A stretch of 64,000 nucleotides of DNA, taken from Boswellia sacra (lineage: Eukaryota > Streptophyta > Magnoliopsida > Sapindales > Burseraceae). The notes beneath the pieces were generated by a model. The model was not told the DNA's origin. It worked only from the letters and a program-made list of their open reading frames with translations, and did no database searches. Of this stretch, positions 10,101-21,700 are shown in pieces (position 1 is the stretch's first letter; the number at the start of each line of letters is the position of its first letter). Location: assembly GCA_013180625.2 (NCBI GenBank), contig SNVD02011141.1, positions 256,001-320,000 of the forward strand, read 5' to 3'. Both the position numbers and the translations under genes were made by a program.

Positions 10101-13100
10101 CTCTCTTTCCATATTCTTTCTCGGTTCTTGACAAATTGTTGGTTTAGATGGTTTTATGAGATCAAAGTCTTTGTGGGTTTGGACCTTTTGGTTTGGGTGT
10201 ACTTCACGAAACTTTGTGGTTTTCTTAAAGTATTGTTTCTCTTGGCCATTTTCTGTGCATTTTTGAACTTATATACTAACTTGGAAGTGGTGATTAAAAA
10301 CATGTCCAATATCATTATGAAACAATAATTGTAACACTTTTAGCTTTTTCCCTTCATCATGAATTAAATTTTAGGTCTGGTATAAATTTCGGTCATCTGG
10401 ATATTTACTTTATTTATGGAAGTTTGCAAAATCTAAAACTAGATTTTATGGTAAATTACACAGCATTAAGAAGTTGAATTTGGGTTTGCTTCAGTCACTT
10501 TTATTTAAATTAGTCTTGCACTCACTTTGAGGTTGGAGGTGCTTTATTCTAATTTTAGAATTTGTTCATTAGAGTATGAAGTACTGATCTCTTAGGAGTG
10601 AGTAAAAGCTATCATTTGATAAGAATCGATCTTTGTTCTCTCTAATGATCTCCTCTTCATGCAGTGGGCTTTAAATACTCTGAAGAAACCAATTGTTACC
10701 ATTAATTGGTTATTTCAATGCTGGAATGAGCACCGTGTTGTACCTCAGGAGTCATTCAGGGTTCTTCCTTTTTCTGGATTGATGATATGTGTTACCAGAA
10801 TTCCTGCAGGTTTTTGTATCAGCTATTTTGTTGTTTCCTATTATTATTATTATTATTATTATTATTATGATCATCAGCGTCATCATCATTATCATTTTTG
10901 TTGATATTATAGGTCATGTCTTTGTTCTATGCTAACATGTTTATTTATGTCAGATGAGCGGAAGGAGATTGAGAAGCTTATCATACAGAATGGAGGGAAA
11001 TATTCTCCTGAGCTGACTAAGAAATGCACACATTTGATTTGCGATATATCCTTTATTTTATTCCTTAGGGGGAAGGTGTTGTTTGGATCACATGCACATG
11101 GTCACTCTTATCTCACTTTATATATGCACATGTGCCAAGCATGTAAAGCCTTACTGCATCTATTTGGGTTGATTAGAAATTTCTGTCTTCATTCTTTGGA
11201 TACTCCGTATGTATTGATGTGTTTTAATTAATGTGAAGTTTGGAAAATATCTAGAAAATTTTCTATTTCTTGAAGATCTGTGATTTCTAGAAATTGTTTT
11301 ATTTGAAATTTAATTGTTTGTTGGATTTCCCCTGGTATTAAGTAGAAATATATTTCGTGCTTGCTATAGGACTGAACCTGTTCATGAGACTGAATCATTT
11401 ATTTTTACCTCCTATTGAATTCTGAAATTCCCAATACCATTCAGATTTGTAACCTTTTGTGATGTTGCAGTACTCTCATCCCTGAAGGTGACATATACTA
11501 GGCTTATTAAAGGCCTAGCTTTTGATGCCTTCATGTGATAAGTTGTACATTTCTTCTTAATAATCATGTTATTGTTCATCTGAATACTGTTTTTCTTGAC
11601 TCTGCATACACTCCAGAAGGTGACAAGTACAAAGTTGCCCGAAAATGGGGCCACATTCATATTGTAAACCGAAAATGGTTTGATCAATCCATTGCCAGAA
11701 GAGGTAATGCTTTATGTTATAACTATGCTCAAATTTTCTGGCATCTTTGATGTTGTGGCATGATAACTTTAAAAATTCATCCCTTCCATAGTTAATACAT
11801 TTCATCTAACATTGAATTTTTTTTTTTTTTGTTCGTGAATAGCATGTCTTAATGAGGAGTCCTATGCTGTTCAGGGTGGTTCTGTATCTTCCAACAAAAG
11901 TGCAAAAGGTTGCTTGCCTAGGCAACATAAAGAGGACCAAGATTTTGGGAACTCACTACATTCGCAACCGTCCATGTCGACAGAATCAAATTTTCTTTCT
12001 GTTCCTTGTACTCGGTTTGCAGATCAAGATCTAGAAGCTACTCTCTCACAGAACATGTCTTCTATGTTTCCGGATGCTCCTATTGGAAAAGAGGTGGATG
12101 GTGAGGCCTCAACAGTGCAGAGCAGAATTGAACCAAATGCTGATAGTTGTATTGCAAATGACTCTCAGTCTGAAGACAATGATCTATACTTGTCAGAGTG
12201 CAGAATATTACTTGTTGGCTTTGAAGCTTCTGATATGCGTAAGCTAGTTAATATGGTGCGTAGAGGTGGGGGCTCACGTTATGTATCATACAATAATAAA
12301 TTGACGCACATTGTAGTTGGAACTCTGTCAGAGGTGTAAGTCTATCTGTCTTATACAAACATGAATTACAATTGTGTTTCTGATATTTTAGCTCATCTTT
12401 TATGGTGCTTTCTGAGCGGGGTTTTTCATGCTTTATATGTCAGCTTGATTATGCTTTTATGAACTTTGTCTCTATGAATTGTGTCTTGTCTCATATCTTA
12501 TTTCATTATGATTTCCCAGTGAAAAGAAAGAAGTTAGGAATCTTGCCGCTTCGGGTGTCATTCAGGTGGTTAAGACCGCCTGGCTTGCAGATTGTGACCG
12601 TGAAAGGAAAGAAGTGCCTGTTCTTCAGAGGCATGTTGCCCATGACTTGCTGCTTCCTAAAGGTTTGTTCAAATGTATCTGTAAATACTATTGTTGTGTG
12701 ATTATCTTTTATCATCTTTGTGCAAAATGTCTTGTATTACTTATATTGATTTAATAAATTTCATTGCATTGATATCTTTGACTAATAAGCTTTCGTTATG
12801 TGATTGCCCTGTTCTGTGACTGGTCATTATGCTTGTATAGAATCTGTATGGTCCACCAAGGGGGTGCCGGTATGCATAAGCAACTTGAATCAAGGTAGAG
12901 AATCAATTGTTCTTCAAAGGATACCATCTGATCAGATGCTGCGAAGTGTGAATTCTGGAATTGGAATGCCATTGTCAAGGGAGGAAGATAAAGCAGAGAG
13001 ATCAAAAATCAACATGGTGAAGGAGAACTCTCTAGAAGCAATTGCAGGGTTGTCTAGGAAAAGCCTGCTTCCTGGTCTACAAGATAAAAATAAGATAAAG

Positions 13101-16100
13101 AAGTCGCAAGAGGATTCCACTGCTCAGGATCTTCAGAATGGGAAGTCATCAACAGTATTTCAGGGGAAATTATTTCGTTTTTCGAGTTCCTTTCCTGAAG
13201 ATCGAGTAAGATATTTAAGTGCATATTTTGTTTCTATGGTCTTATCTAATCATGACCTTAGCATGATTCTTAATTTAGAAACGAATGATAGGCCTCTGGT
13301 TCTAGATAACACTTTCAAATGGTCAATGTAGAGGAAGTATTTAGGGACATGTTATAGAAAATTCAAGATCCCCAGACACTAGCATATTTTAAAGTTGCAA
13401 TAGAAAATTATTGAATGGTGAGTGGGAAAAATCTTCGATTTGAATCTTTGGGCATTTGGAAAACAAGAGGCTTGGGGTCCAACTGAGCGGAGAACTCTAT
13501 AGTAAGTAAAACTTTTTTTTTTTTTGAACTAATTCGTTAATTACTTTTTAATTGAGCTTCGAACTTCGTATCCAAACTGATCATGACTATAATCAATATA
13601 TTTAGTGCAAATAGTAGTTGCTTAACTATAAATACATTCCCTTTTTTATATTATTATTGTTGATTTATTGAAATGTAGATTCGGGTTTGTTTGGACCTCA
13701 AGATTTAGAGGCATTTTGCATGATTTAATATCTTGCTTTTCACTGCTCTACATGTATAGAAATTTTTAGTATTACCATTTCTGTTTTATATTGTCATTCA
13801 ATCCAGTATCCTCGGGTTCTAAAAGTAACTTCTCTAGATAATTCCAAATGTACTCAGTTTTTGGATTTGGATTTTTTCTGCCAGAGAGCTGAAATTGTTC
13901 AATGGGTGAATCAAGGGGGAGGTGAGGTGGTTAATGACCATGTAAAACAGAATGTGCATTTTACCATTGAATGTCATGGTGGGATACTAGCCCATGCTGA
14001 AGCTTCCCAGACTACTTTTGTATCCAGTCACTGGGTCCGCTCTTGTCTAGAGGTGTATACTTCAACTTCCTTGTAACTTCTACTATCATCTCTTTCAAAA
14101 GACCATTGCAGTTTTGCTTTTTTATTCTTTTCCTTAATTTTTGTAGGCTTTACTTAGTTACCCCTATAATTAGCAAATTGAAATTGTCAGCTTGAGGTGA
14201 ATCATAGTGTTTTCTTATATTTATATCTGAACATCTTATTAACTACTTTTGACGTGATTTTATTTTATTTTTTTGGAAGGATGGATGGTTGCTGGATGTT
14301 GGCAGTCACATTCTCTATTCCCCACTTCCCTGTCAGACTCCTATGCCTGGATTTGAAAGATTTCGGTTTTGTGTTTCACAATACGAGGAGAAAGATAGAA
14401 TGCTATTAAGAAATTTGTGCTTTGTTCTTGGAGCTAAGTTTGTTGAAAAATTAACTAAAAAGGTAAGCCACTTATTATGTAAGTTTACTAGTGGACCTAA
14501 GTATGAGGCTGCTTGTAAATGGGGGATAAACTTGGTCACATCTGAGTGGATTTATGAATGTGTCAGGCAGGTAATTCCTCTCTCTTTCTCTCTCTCTCTC
14601 TCTTCTAATGTTTATGTTTCCATGTCTGACCTTTATCATGTATGCTTCGTGTTTATTTGATTGTTGTTTTGGAACTTGTGGATGTTCCTAACACAGTTTT
14701 ACGTTTGGCAGAACAAAATTGTTTCTCCAGATCCATTTTGTCCTAGAGAAGCTACTGCTTATGACCGAGAAGCAGGATTCTGCACTGTGAGCCAATTTCC
14801 TACACAAGCTGTTCGAATGGTGTCTACGGATGAACCATCTCAGTTCACAAGTTCATCCCAAGACCTGAGAACCAAATCAATGCAAGCTACAGAAAGTAAA
14901 TGTGATAGTACCATTAGTAATGGAAATGTCAGTGTCAGGGATGTGGCAAAACAATCAAATCTGTACAGTAAAAGGGCAAGGCTTTCTGAAGATGAGGGCC
15001 ATATGGTTTCTCTTTCTGTAGACCCTTTAATTATGAATTCTGGTGGAGACAATATCTTGAAAGATAATAGGGAGGTTTCTCATGTTGTTCCTGATGTGGC
15101 TGCTGTTATCGAGGACTTGTTGGAGCAGACCAGTAAGGTAAATACTGATTCATATTCATTTTATTCAATTGTATCATTGAATTCAGGCTATTGGTTGACT
15201 CATTTTATATCTGCTTTTGTGATAAGATTCAAGATCTCAAGTCACCAGGGAGCACGGGATGTGATAAAAGTGTATCCTATATTCTAATCACTTGTTTTTA
15301 TCTATATACTCTTGATTTTTGCCTCAGTTGTCATCCTTTACTGGTGAACAGCTTTTTTCATCTGATTGTTCAGTCCTTGGTCAAAATGACACAGGTTCTC
15401 ACTCTGTCACTGGGTTATCAAGACAATGGCTAAAAAGGTAATAAGTTATACATTTAAATGCCTTGTCATCTTTCTGATGATCTGTTGGTTTATTTTCATC
15501 ATCTTTATGAGTTTTCTTCATTCAAATGGTTGGTTTACAGTCGCAAAATTTGCAACATTATAGGTGAACTTCATTTTGTCATCTTTGCTTTGCCAACTAA
15601 GTTCACTTCTTTTGTCATTGTGTTAGACTTGGACACATCTATGAGCTGCCAGTGGTGCCCAAGATATATTGTAATGTGGTGAACAATTCATCCAATTGGA
15701 ACCTTCCACTAAAAAAATATTCTCTCTTCTCAATAGATTAATGAACTAAGAATTTCAGCCTTCAACAAGTTGTGGGTTTTTTTTTTTAAATTTTAATTTT
15801 ACTTTATTTATTTATTCATTTTTTGTCTTTCTATGAGTCAAAACAGTCACCATCATCTCATGTCTGTGAACTACAAAAGTTCTCTCGGTTGCCCAACCTA
15901 GCATTTGTTTTCTGCTCCCGTTATTGAACTGCAAGGTTGTGGTGCATCCATGAATTTCAATTTGCTGGTGTACTGGAAGTTGCAGGTGCCTTGACCTGAA
16001 AACCTGTTTTGAAGTAACAATTGGTTTAGTATCTTAGGCATTTCTGTAATAAAAGGATGTGCATTTTTTTTTCTTCTCGTTCTTTATAATGTATGTATTA

Positions 16101-16536
16101 TTTATTCTCTTTTCAGGACTGTAGAAAAAGACGTCCACAATTCTTCTGGAGATATAAATGCAGGCATATATGATGGTTTTAGTGAAACACAAACAGAGTC
16201 TCAGGTTTCAGCTCTTTCCTGTCTGAGCCGTCTATGGTTTGCTTGCGTTATGGATGTTTCAAGTAGTGCTTTTAATTTATTTAAGGTCCCTTTGCACGTC
16301 AACAGTAAACCAATATAAGGACTAAACATATGAAATCGGTGCTTTCACATAAATTAATCTACATTTGATGCATTAAGAATTTCTCATAAGCTCAAAACAA
16401 TTTCATTTATATCAAGCTTTTGATGTGAAGATGGTGTTCATCATTGTTACAAATGCAGGTTGTTGTTTATGAAGAAGATCTGTCAGGGAGACAAATGCTC
16501 ATAGACAAAGTTCGCACCCGAAGTAGCATGACTTGA
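7148..16536 (+). CDS. MEI1: TopBP1-like multi-BRCT protein, MEI1 orthologue, 17 exons, 996 aa
   Basis: Nuclear scaffold that binds phosphoproteins in DNA replication and damage signalling; the Arabidopsis orthologue is needed for intact meiotic chromosomes. Exons: 7148-7327, 7411-7453, 8167-8288, 8978-9085, 10665-10809, 10954-11045, 11610-11703, 11843-12335, 12520-12662, 12841-13205, 13885-14052, 14280-14570, 14712-15137, 15227-15271, 15328-15437, 16117-16204, 16459-16536; total 2991 nt. About six BRCT repeats can be seen: residues about 5-95, 102-190 (ending PIVTINWLFQCW), 190-270 (GGKYSPELTKKCTHLICD, then WFDQSI), 355-470 (VVKTAWLADC), 575-670 (FVSSHWVRSCL) and 675-760 (LVTSEWIYECV). The C-terminal 240 residues are Ser-rich with a likely nuclear localisation patch (KRARL) and end in a basic tail. 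The ATG at 7148 is followed at once by a second in-frame ATG. Two introns look U12-type. The gene lies about 960 bp after UBN on the same strand. Confidence 0.9.
11046..11609 (+). other. U12-type AT-AC intron in MEI1
   Basis: No GT donor keeps the BRCT frame here. The exon ends at codon GAT (11043-11045) and is followed by ATATCCTTT, a perfect U12 5' splice site of the AT-AC class. Near the 3' end TTTCTTGAC (11592-11600) matches the U12 branch-site consensus at 8 of 9 positions, and the intron ends in AC at 11608-11609, about ten bases after the branch adenosine. Joining 11045 to 11610 gives CTHLICD-TPEGDKY in frame, as expected for a BRCT repeat. Confidence 0.88.
15272..15327 (+). other. Short (56-nt) probable U12-type GT-AG intron in MEI1
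   Basis: The donor GTATCCTAT differs at one position from the U12 GT-AG consensus GTATCCTTT. An upstream-of-AG element CTCTTGAT (about 15309-15316) keeps the U12 branch core CTTGAT, roughly a dozen bases before the acceptor GCCTCAG. Removing it joins codon AGT (15269-15271) to TTG TCA TCC in frame. At 56 nt it is close to the lower limit for plant introns. Confidence 0.65.
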
Positions 16537-17302
16537 ACTTTTAGGCCAGATAAGAGGAAAAACTACAGACTGCTTGCAGACTAGCATGTACTGAGATGTG
16601 GGCTGGATGGTAAACTAAAGTTGCTTCATCCTTATAATCCAGGCATGAATTCAAGATTTTACCTATGCAAACATGTGCATTGAAAAAAGAAATATCGAGC
16701 CAATGCACTTCTTGATACTTATATCTCTTGTACGAAGCATTAAGCAGTGTTGTGCTCTGTAAATTATTTATCTGCTCTACAAAAGCTTGGGAGGCCTTAT
16801 TTAGAAATAAGCTGCAAAATCCATCTCCTGTGAATGTGTAAACGAACTATTCTGGTTTTATATTCTAATTAGTAGTTACTGTTTCAGTATTTCAGGCTTG
16901 TGCCAAAGGAAGAAGATGAATAGGAGATGAACATGACACAGGACAGCGATGGTCCTGCAAGAGGCCAAAATTGCAAATTGCGATACCTACAGTATTTCCT
17001 TGTTTTATTGGGGGATGTTGCAGCAGAGGATTCGATGCCAGTTTTTGTTCTGGCGGGAACGGGAACTCTTTGTTTTGGTTGATGACAAACAAGGGAACCC
17101 TGTGGTCCTCGTAAGCTCCTTATATTGACAGATGGACCCTTTTATTGAAAGTCTGAATTCTTGGTCTTCCATGTTTAAACTGCTTCAAAGTTTTAGCGAT
17201 GATCCCAATATTAATTTTTGATCTGTTACATCCTGGTCAAGCTTCTTTTCAAGCTTCGGCAACGGCATGAAGAGCAGCTTAATGGTTATTGGGGGAACCA
17301 GT

Positions 17303-17448
17303 TTCGCTCGGGAGTTTATGCCCATTTGTATTCATATGAAGAGCACTTATTTATGCTAACCCTCAAACCGCAACCAACTTCGCTCGGGAGTTTATGCCCA
17401 TTTGTATTCATAGCCTACCATTTAGCTAACCCTCAAACCGCAACCAAC
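17303..17448. repeat. Tandem duplication, two units of 76 and 70 bp
   Basis: Both units start TTCGCTCGGGAGTTTATGCC and end CCGCAACCAAC. Unit 1 is 17303-17378 and unit 2 is 17379-17448; they differ mainly by a short indel in the middle. Confidence 0.9.
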
Positions 17449-17974
17449 TGCCATGACATCCCTCTCCTAAGTTAGGACGATTTTAGAGGTGGTTTTTTTT
17501 TTCCTCCACTTTAGCAAGTCATCTAATGAAAAACATTCTTCTTTCTGGCGATGAGAAATTGACGCATGTTTTCAGAGTAATTTTCATGTTAATTAGTATT
17601 CTATAAAAAATAAAAACAAAAGAAAAACCTTTTGAGCATGTTTACAAATGAAAATAATTTGAACATCTTTACCAATAAAAATATATTTTTTATCGAAAGG
17701 AATGTGGTTTTTTATTTCTTAAACATGAAGTTTATTTATAATGGAGTCTTAAGGTGTATTTTAAGGAAGGGTATATTTTTATTACCTTAATCACTAATCA
17801 ATTTTGAAAATTATGCCTTAAATTTTAAGATAGATTAATAATTTTAACAGTGAGAGTTCACAGGTTTTTAGATATACATTAAGACAATCTCTTTGTAATT
17901 AGGCTGGTAGGTGAATAACTAACGACCATTTTGAAACATAAAATTCATTTACGACTAGGCCAGTAGGTGAATAG

Positions 17975-18028
17975 AATTAAAACATTTGCCCTGCACATTG
18001 TAATTAAAACATTTGCCCTGCACATTGT
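17975..18028. repeat. Tandem duplication, 2 x 27 bp
   Basis: AATTAAAACATTTGCCCTGC plus seven more bases occurs at 17975-18001 and again directly at 18002-18028. A looser repeat of the phrase GTAGGTGAATA also occurs just upstream (about 17908 and 17963). Confidence 0.88.
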
Positions 18029-18720
18029 GGCGTGGCACATGTTTTAAGTTGCTTAACAACTGGTCCTTGAATTTTATATTGCTTGATGAATTTTAGTTAT
18101 CACGTTTGTTTTCAGAAAAAATAAAGAAGTTTAATTTAATAAGATTGATCAATACAAAATACAAATATATTAAGTTGAATCATGTGGTTAACAGTCAGAG
18201 CCAACTTTTCTTTTCTCGAGCATCAACCATCTCTTTTGGAATGTTTTAACGTGGAGTTTAACTACCATAGAATACAATTTTAGCAAAATATTCTGAAATA
18301 AAAAAAAGCATTATCAAAGACAGAAAATTTACCGACTTTAATTGATCAAAATTTATTTTATAAAATATTAAAAATAAAAATCACATTTAACAAAATTCTA
18401 GCAAAAGAAATTTCAAACGATATTTGGAAATCCTGATTCTTATCTGTATCTAAATCTAATATCTGGAAAATGAATAATATAGTGGTGCAAAATTATTGAG
18501 CGAGAGCAGATAAATAAATAAACATCTGAAAAATAATGCAAGCGTAGGGCCCATGCCCGATTGATCCAAAGTCCAGACCTGGAAGCACATAACATCACAT
18601 CAACAAACACAAACCATATCAAAGCACAAACTGTAACTGCAAGAACGTCTCGACCACAACCACCAATTATATTATTACTCCATTCTTATTCGATATTATC
18701 CACATTCAACGTAAGGTGGC

Positions 18721-18747
18721 ATGTCTCTCCGCGTGCCATGTGGCTGA
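18721..18747 (+). promoter_or_regulatory. Upstream ORF overlapping the first NADK2 start codon
   Basis: An ATG at 18721 opens eight codons ending TGA at 18745-18747. It overlaps the candidate NADK2 ATG at 18738 in another frame but ends before the second in-frame ATG at 18756. Ribosomes translating it would favour starting at 18756. Confidence 0.4.
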
Positions 18748-21700
18748 TAGTAGACATGCAACGGCTATCTCCTCCGGTCACCGGATTATTGTGCCCCTCG
18801 AAGCTTCAAAACGATACTAAGCTTATTGGCTTCCGGTTTAAGCTACGAAGGAAGGATGGATTGAAAAGGAAGGTTAAGTTTGTAGTGAATGCGGAGTTGT
18901 CGAAGGCGTTTTCTGTTAATCTGGGTTTGGACTCTCAGGTTAGTCGCTGTTGCTGTTTTTCTCGCTTGGGTGTTTTCCATTTTTCGCATTTTGATGTCTT
19001 TTGAAAATTTTTTAAGGTTTTATATGTTGTTGTTTGATGAAATGACTGGAAGAGTTGGGTTTCATTGAAATTTTGTTTTGATGATTGTGGATGTGGGAAT
19101 TTTTTGAATTTCTATTTTAATTGGTCAGGATGGTTTAACTGGTGGGGTTGATTTGGAGAATCTGGAAAATTGAACTTGTTTTGATTGTGAAACTTTTTCA
19201 TTACTTAGTTTGAGTAAATGAGTTGATGGATGTGTCAATGAGTCAATCTGGGTTTGTTTGGGAGTCATTTTGGTTGAAAACTGTTTAATGGTTGGAACTC
19301 TAATATGCAAGTACTTGGTGAGTGACAAACACAACCAAGCTCGACATGATTTCCATATCTCCATGCCTAGATGGTTGTGGTCTTCTGTGGTAGACTATTT
19401 TCTGACCTAGCCATTCTTCCTGTTACTGCGAGGAAAAGAAAGATTTTTAATTGACAAGAGGAGCTGTTAAGTATAATTTTCCTTTATTCAGATCCAAAGT
19501 AAGCTCAGATATGATCACTGACAGTCAGACGGAAATTATAGAAGCCCACCCTTTGGCCAGCCAAGTGCTTACCCCTGTCCTAGATTGCACTTGAGGGCAA
19601 AATATGTTCTAACGGCTTTCACTGTCTATGCTTTTATACTTCTGCTTTCACAATTTGATAATTGCCTTGTTATGCTGGTTGGCCATTTTTTCTGGACTTA
19701 ATACTATACTTTCCCCTCCTCTGGGTGTAGTAAATTGTTTCAACTTGTTTTTCCTCCCTAAGTCAATGAGCAGTTTGCCTGCAGAAGTCTTGTCTCTAGA
19801 CTGACCCATTTTCTTTCGCCCAAATAGATAAGTAGCCACTCTAATGATCCATCACAGTTGCCTTGGGTTGGCCCACTTCCTGGAGAGATTGCAGAAGTTG
19901 AGGCATATTGTAGAATTTTCAGAGCAGCTGAACGGCTTCATGCTGCATTGATGGAAACATTATGCAATCCGTTGACTGGGGAATGTAGTGTTTCATATGA
20001 TTTCACACCAGAGGAAAAACCTGTATTGGAAGACAAGATAGTTTCTGTGCTTGGTTGCATGCTATCTCTTTTAAGTAAAGGAAGAGAGGATGTTCTTTCA
20101 GGAAGATCTTCGATCATGAATCTCTTTCGTGTTGCGGATGCAAGTATGATGGAGGATAAGCTTCCACCACTTGCTATCTTTAGGGGTGAGATGAAAAGGT
20201 GCTGCGAGAGCTTGCATGTTGCTCTTGAAAACTATTTGACACCTGATGATGTTCGAAGCTTGGATGTGTGGAGAAAATTACAGAGGCTAAAGAATGTCTG
20301 CTATGATTCTGGATTTCCCAGAGGTGATGATTATCCCTGCCATACATTATTTGCGAATTGGATTCCTGTCTATTTATCCACATCTAAAGAAGACACAGGA
20401 TCCAAGGATTCTGAAGTTGCTTTTTGGCGGGGTGGTCAAGTAACAGAAGAAGGTTTGAAGTGGCTAATTGAGAGAGGATTTAAAACAATTGTAGATACGA
20501 GAGCGGAGATAATAAAGGATAGCTTTTATGAAGCAGCCGTAGATGATGCTATTTTGTCAGGGAAAATTGAATTAGTCAAAATTCCAGTTGAAGTTGGGAC
20601 TGCACCGTCAATGGAGCAGGTTGAAAAGTTTGCATCTCTGGTTTCAGATTGCAGCAAAAAGCCCATATATCTTCACAGTAAGGAAGGAGTGCAGCGAACT
20701 TCTGCCATGGTCTCCAGATGGAGGCAGTACATGAGTCGTTCTGCATTACAAGTTATATCCAATCAGGCAATCACTCCCAATGATATCTTAGTACAATTTA
20801 CGAATGGGAAGGGAGAGCTAAATGCATCGACCACTAAAGAAGAAAGGTCTTTCCTGGAGGAGGAATATGAGTCGATTGGAGAGAATTTATCTGAGATTCA
20901 CACCACAAATGGAGCACTTGTTGAAGCAGTTCCTTTGGACAAGGATAAAGAAAATAAGAGTAATGGCGCATATAAAGGCCTTAATTCCATTACAGGTGTG
21001 GAATCAATGAATGTGGTTGATAATGGGCCAGGATCTCTTAGGAAATACTCCAGGCAAACTGATCCTCTTAAGGCTCAGGTCCCTCCTCACAATTTTTTCT
21101 CCAAAAAAGAGATGTCCAGGTTCTTCAGGAGTAAAACTATCTCACCTCCTAGGTATTTTAATTATCCACTGAAGAGGTTGGAAATACCGAAAAGGGAGAT
21201 TGTTTCTTCTGGTCCTGATTCAGGACCTGTGGAGACAAGAAATTCCGTTTCAGGACCTGTGGAGACAAGAAATTCCAGTGTGTCACTTAGTGGAAAAAAT
21301 CTGTCTTCAAATCATCAGAAACCAAATTCTGGAAGAGATAAGTATTTGTATGATCATAGTGATGTTGTGGTTGGTTCAAGTGCGAATGGATTTGGTGACA
21401 AGGACAAGGGTAACATGGCTGAAGCAAATGCCTCTACCTCTGTGAGTAACAACCTAAATGGGGACTGCAAGTCTAAATCTGTTAATGGGGATTTGAAGAG
21501 CAATGGGAAAGCCTCAATTTCAGGTGATGACAACTTGGAGCCAATTGAAGGAAACATGTGTGCTTCTGCAACTGGTGTTGTGAGGGTGCAGTCAAGAAAG
21601 AAGGCAGAAATGTTTTTAGTGCGAACAGATGGATTCTCTTGTACCCGAGAAAAGGTGACCGAATCCTCCTTGGCCTTCACTCATCCTAGTACGCAGCAGC

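Larger units (their letters stand above)
16537..18737. other. MEI1 3' flank and NADK2 upstream region
   Basis: The MEI1 3' UTR probably covers the first several hundred bases. Beyond it are two small tandem duplications (17303-17448 and 17975-18028) and AT-rich sequence to about 18500. The last 200 bases before NADK2 are less AT-rich and probably hold its promoter and 5' UTR. I see no other gene. Confidence 0.45.

Noticed and set aside
11046..11611. Ordinary GT-AG splicing for this MEI1 intron
   Set aside because: The first usable GT after the BRCT exon lies after non-BRCT sequence (from 11046 on), and the AG at 11614-11615 would drop TP from the conserved TPEGDKY and break the frame with the 11045 end.
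18561..18737. NADK2 starting at the first in-frame ATG (18561)
   Set aside because: It would add 59 residues with no transit-peptide or family similarity; homologues start close to the RLSPPVTG motif.
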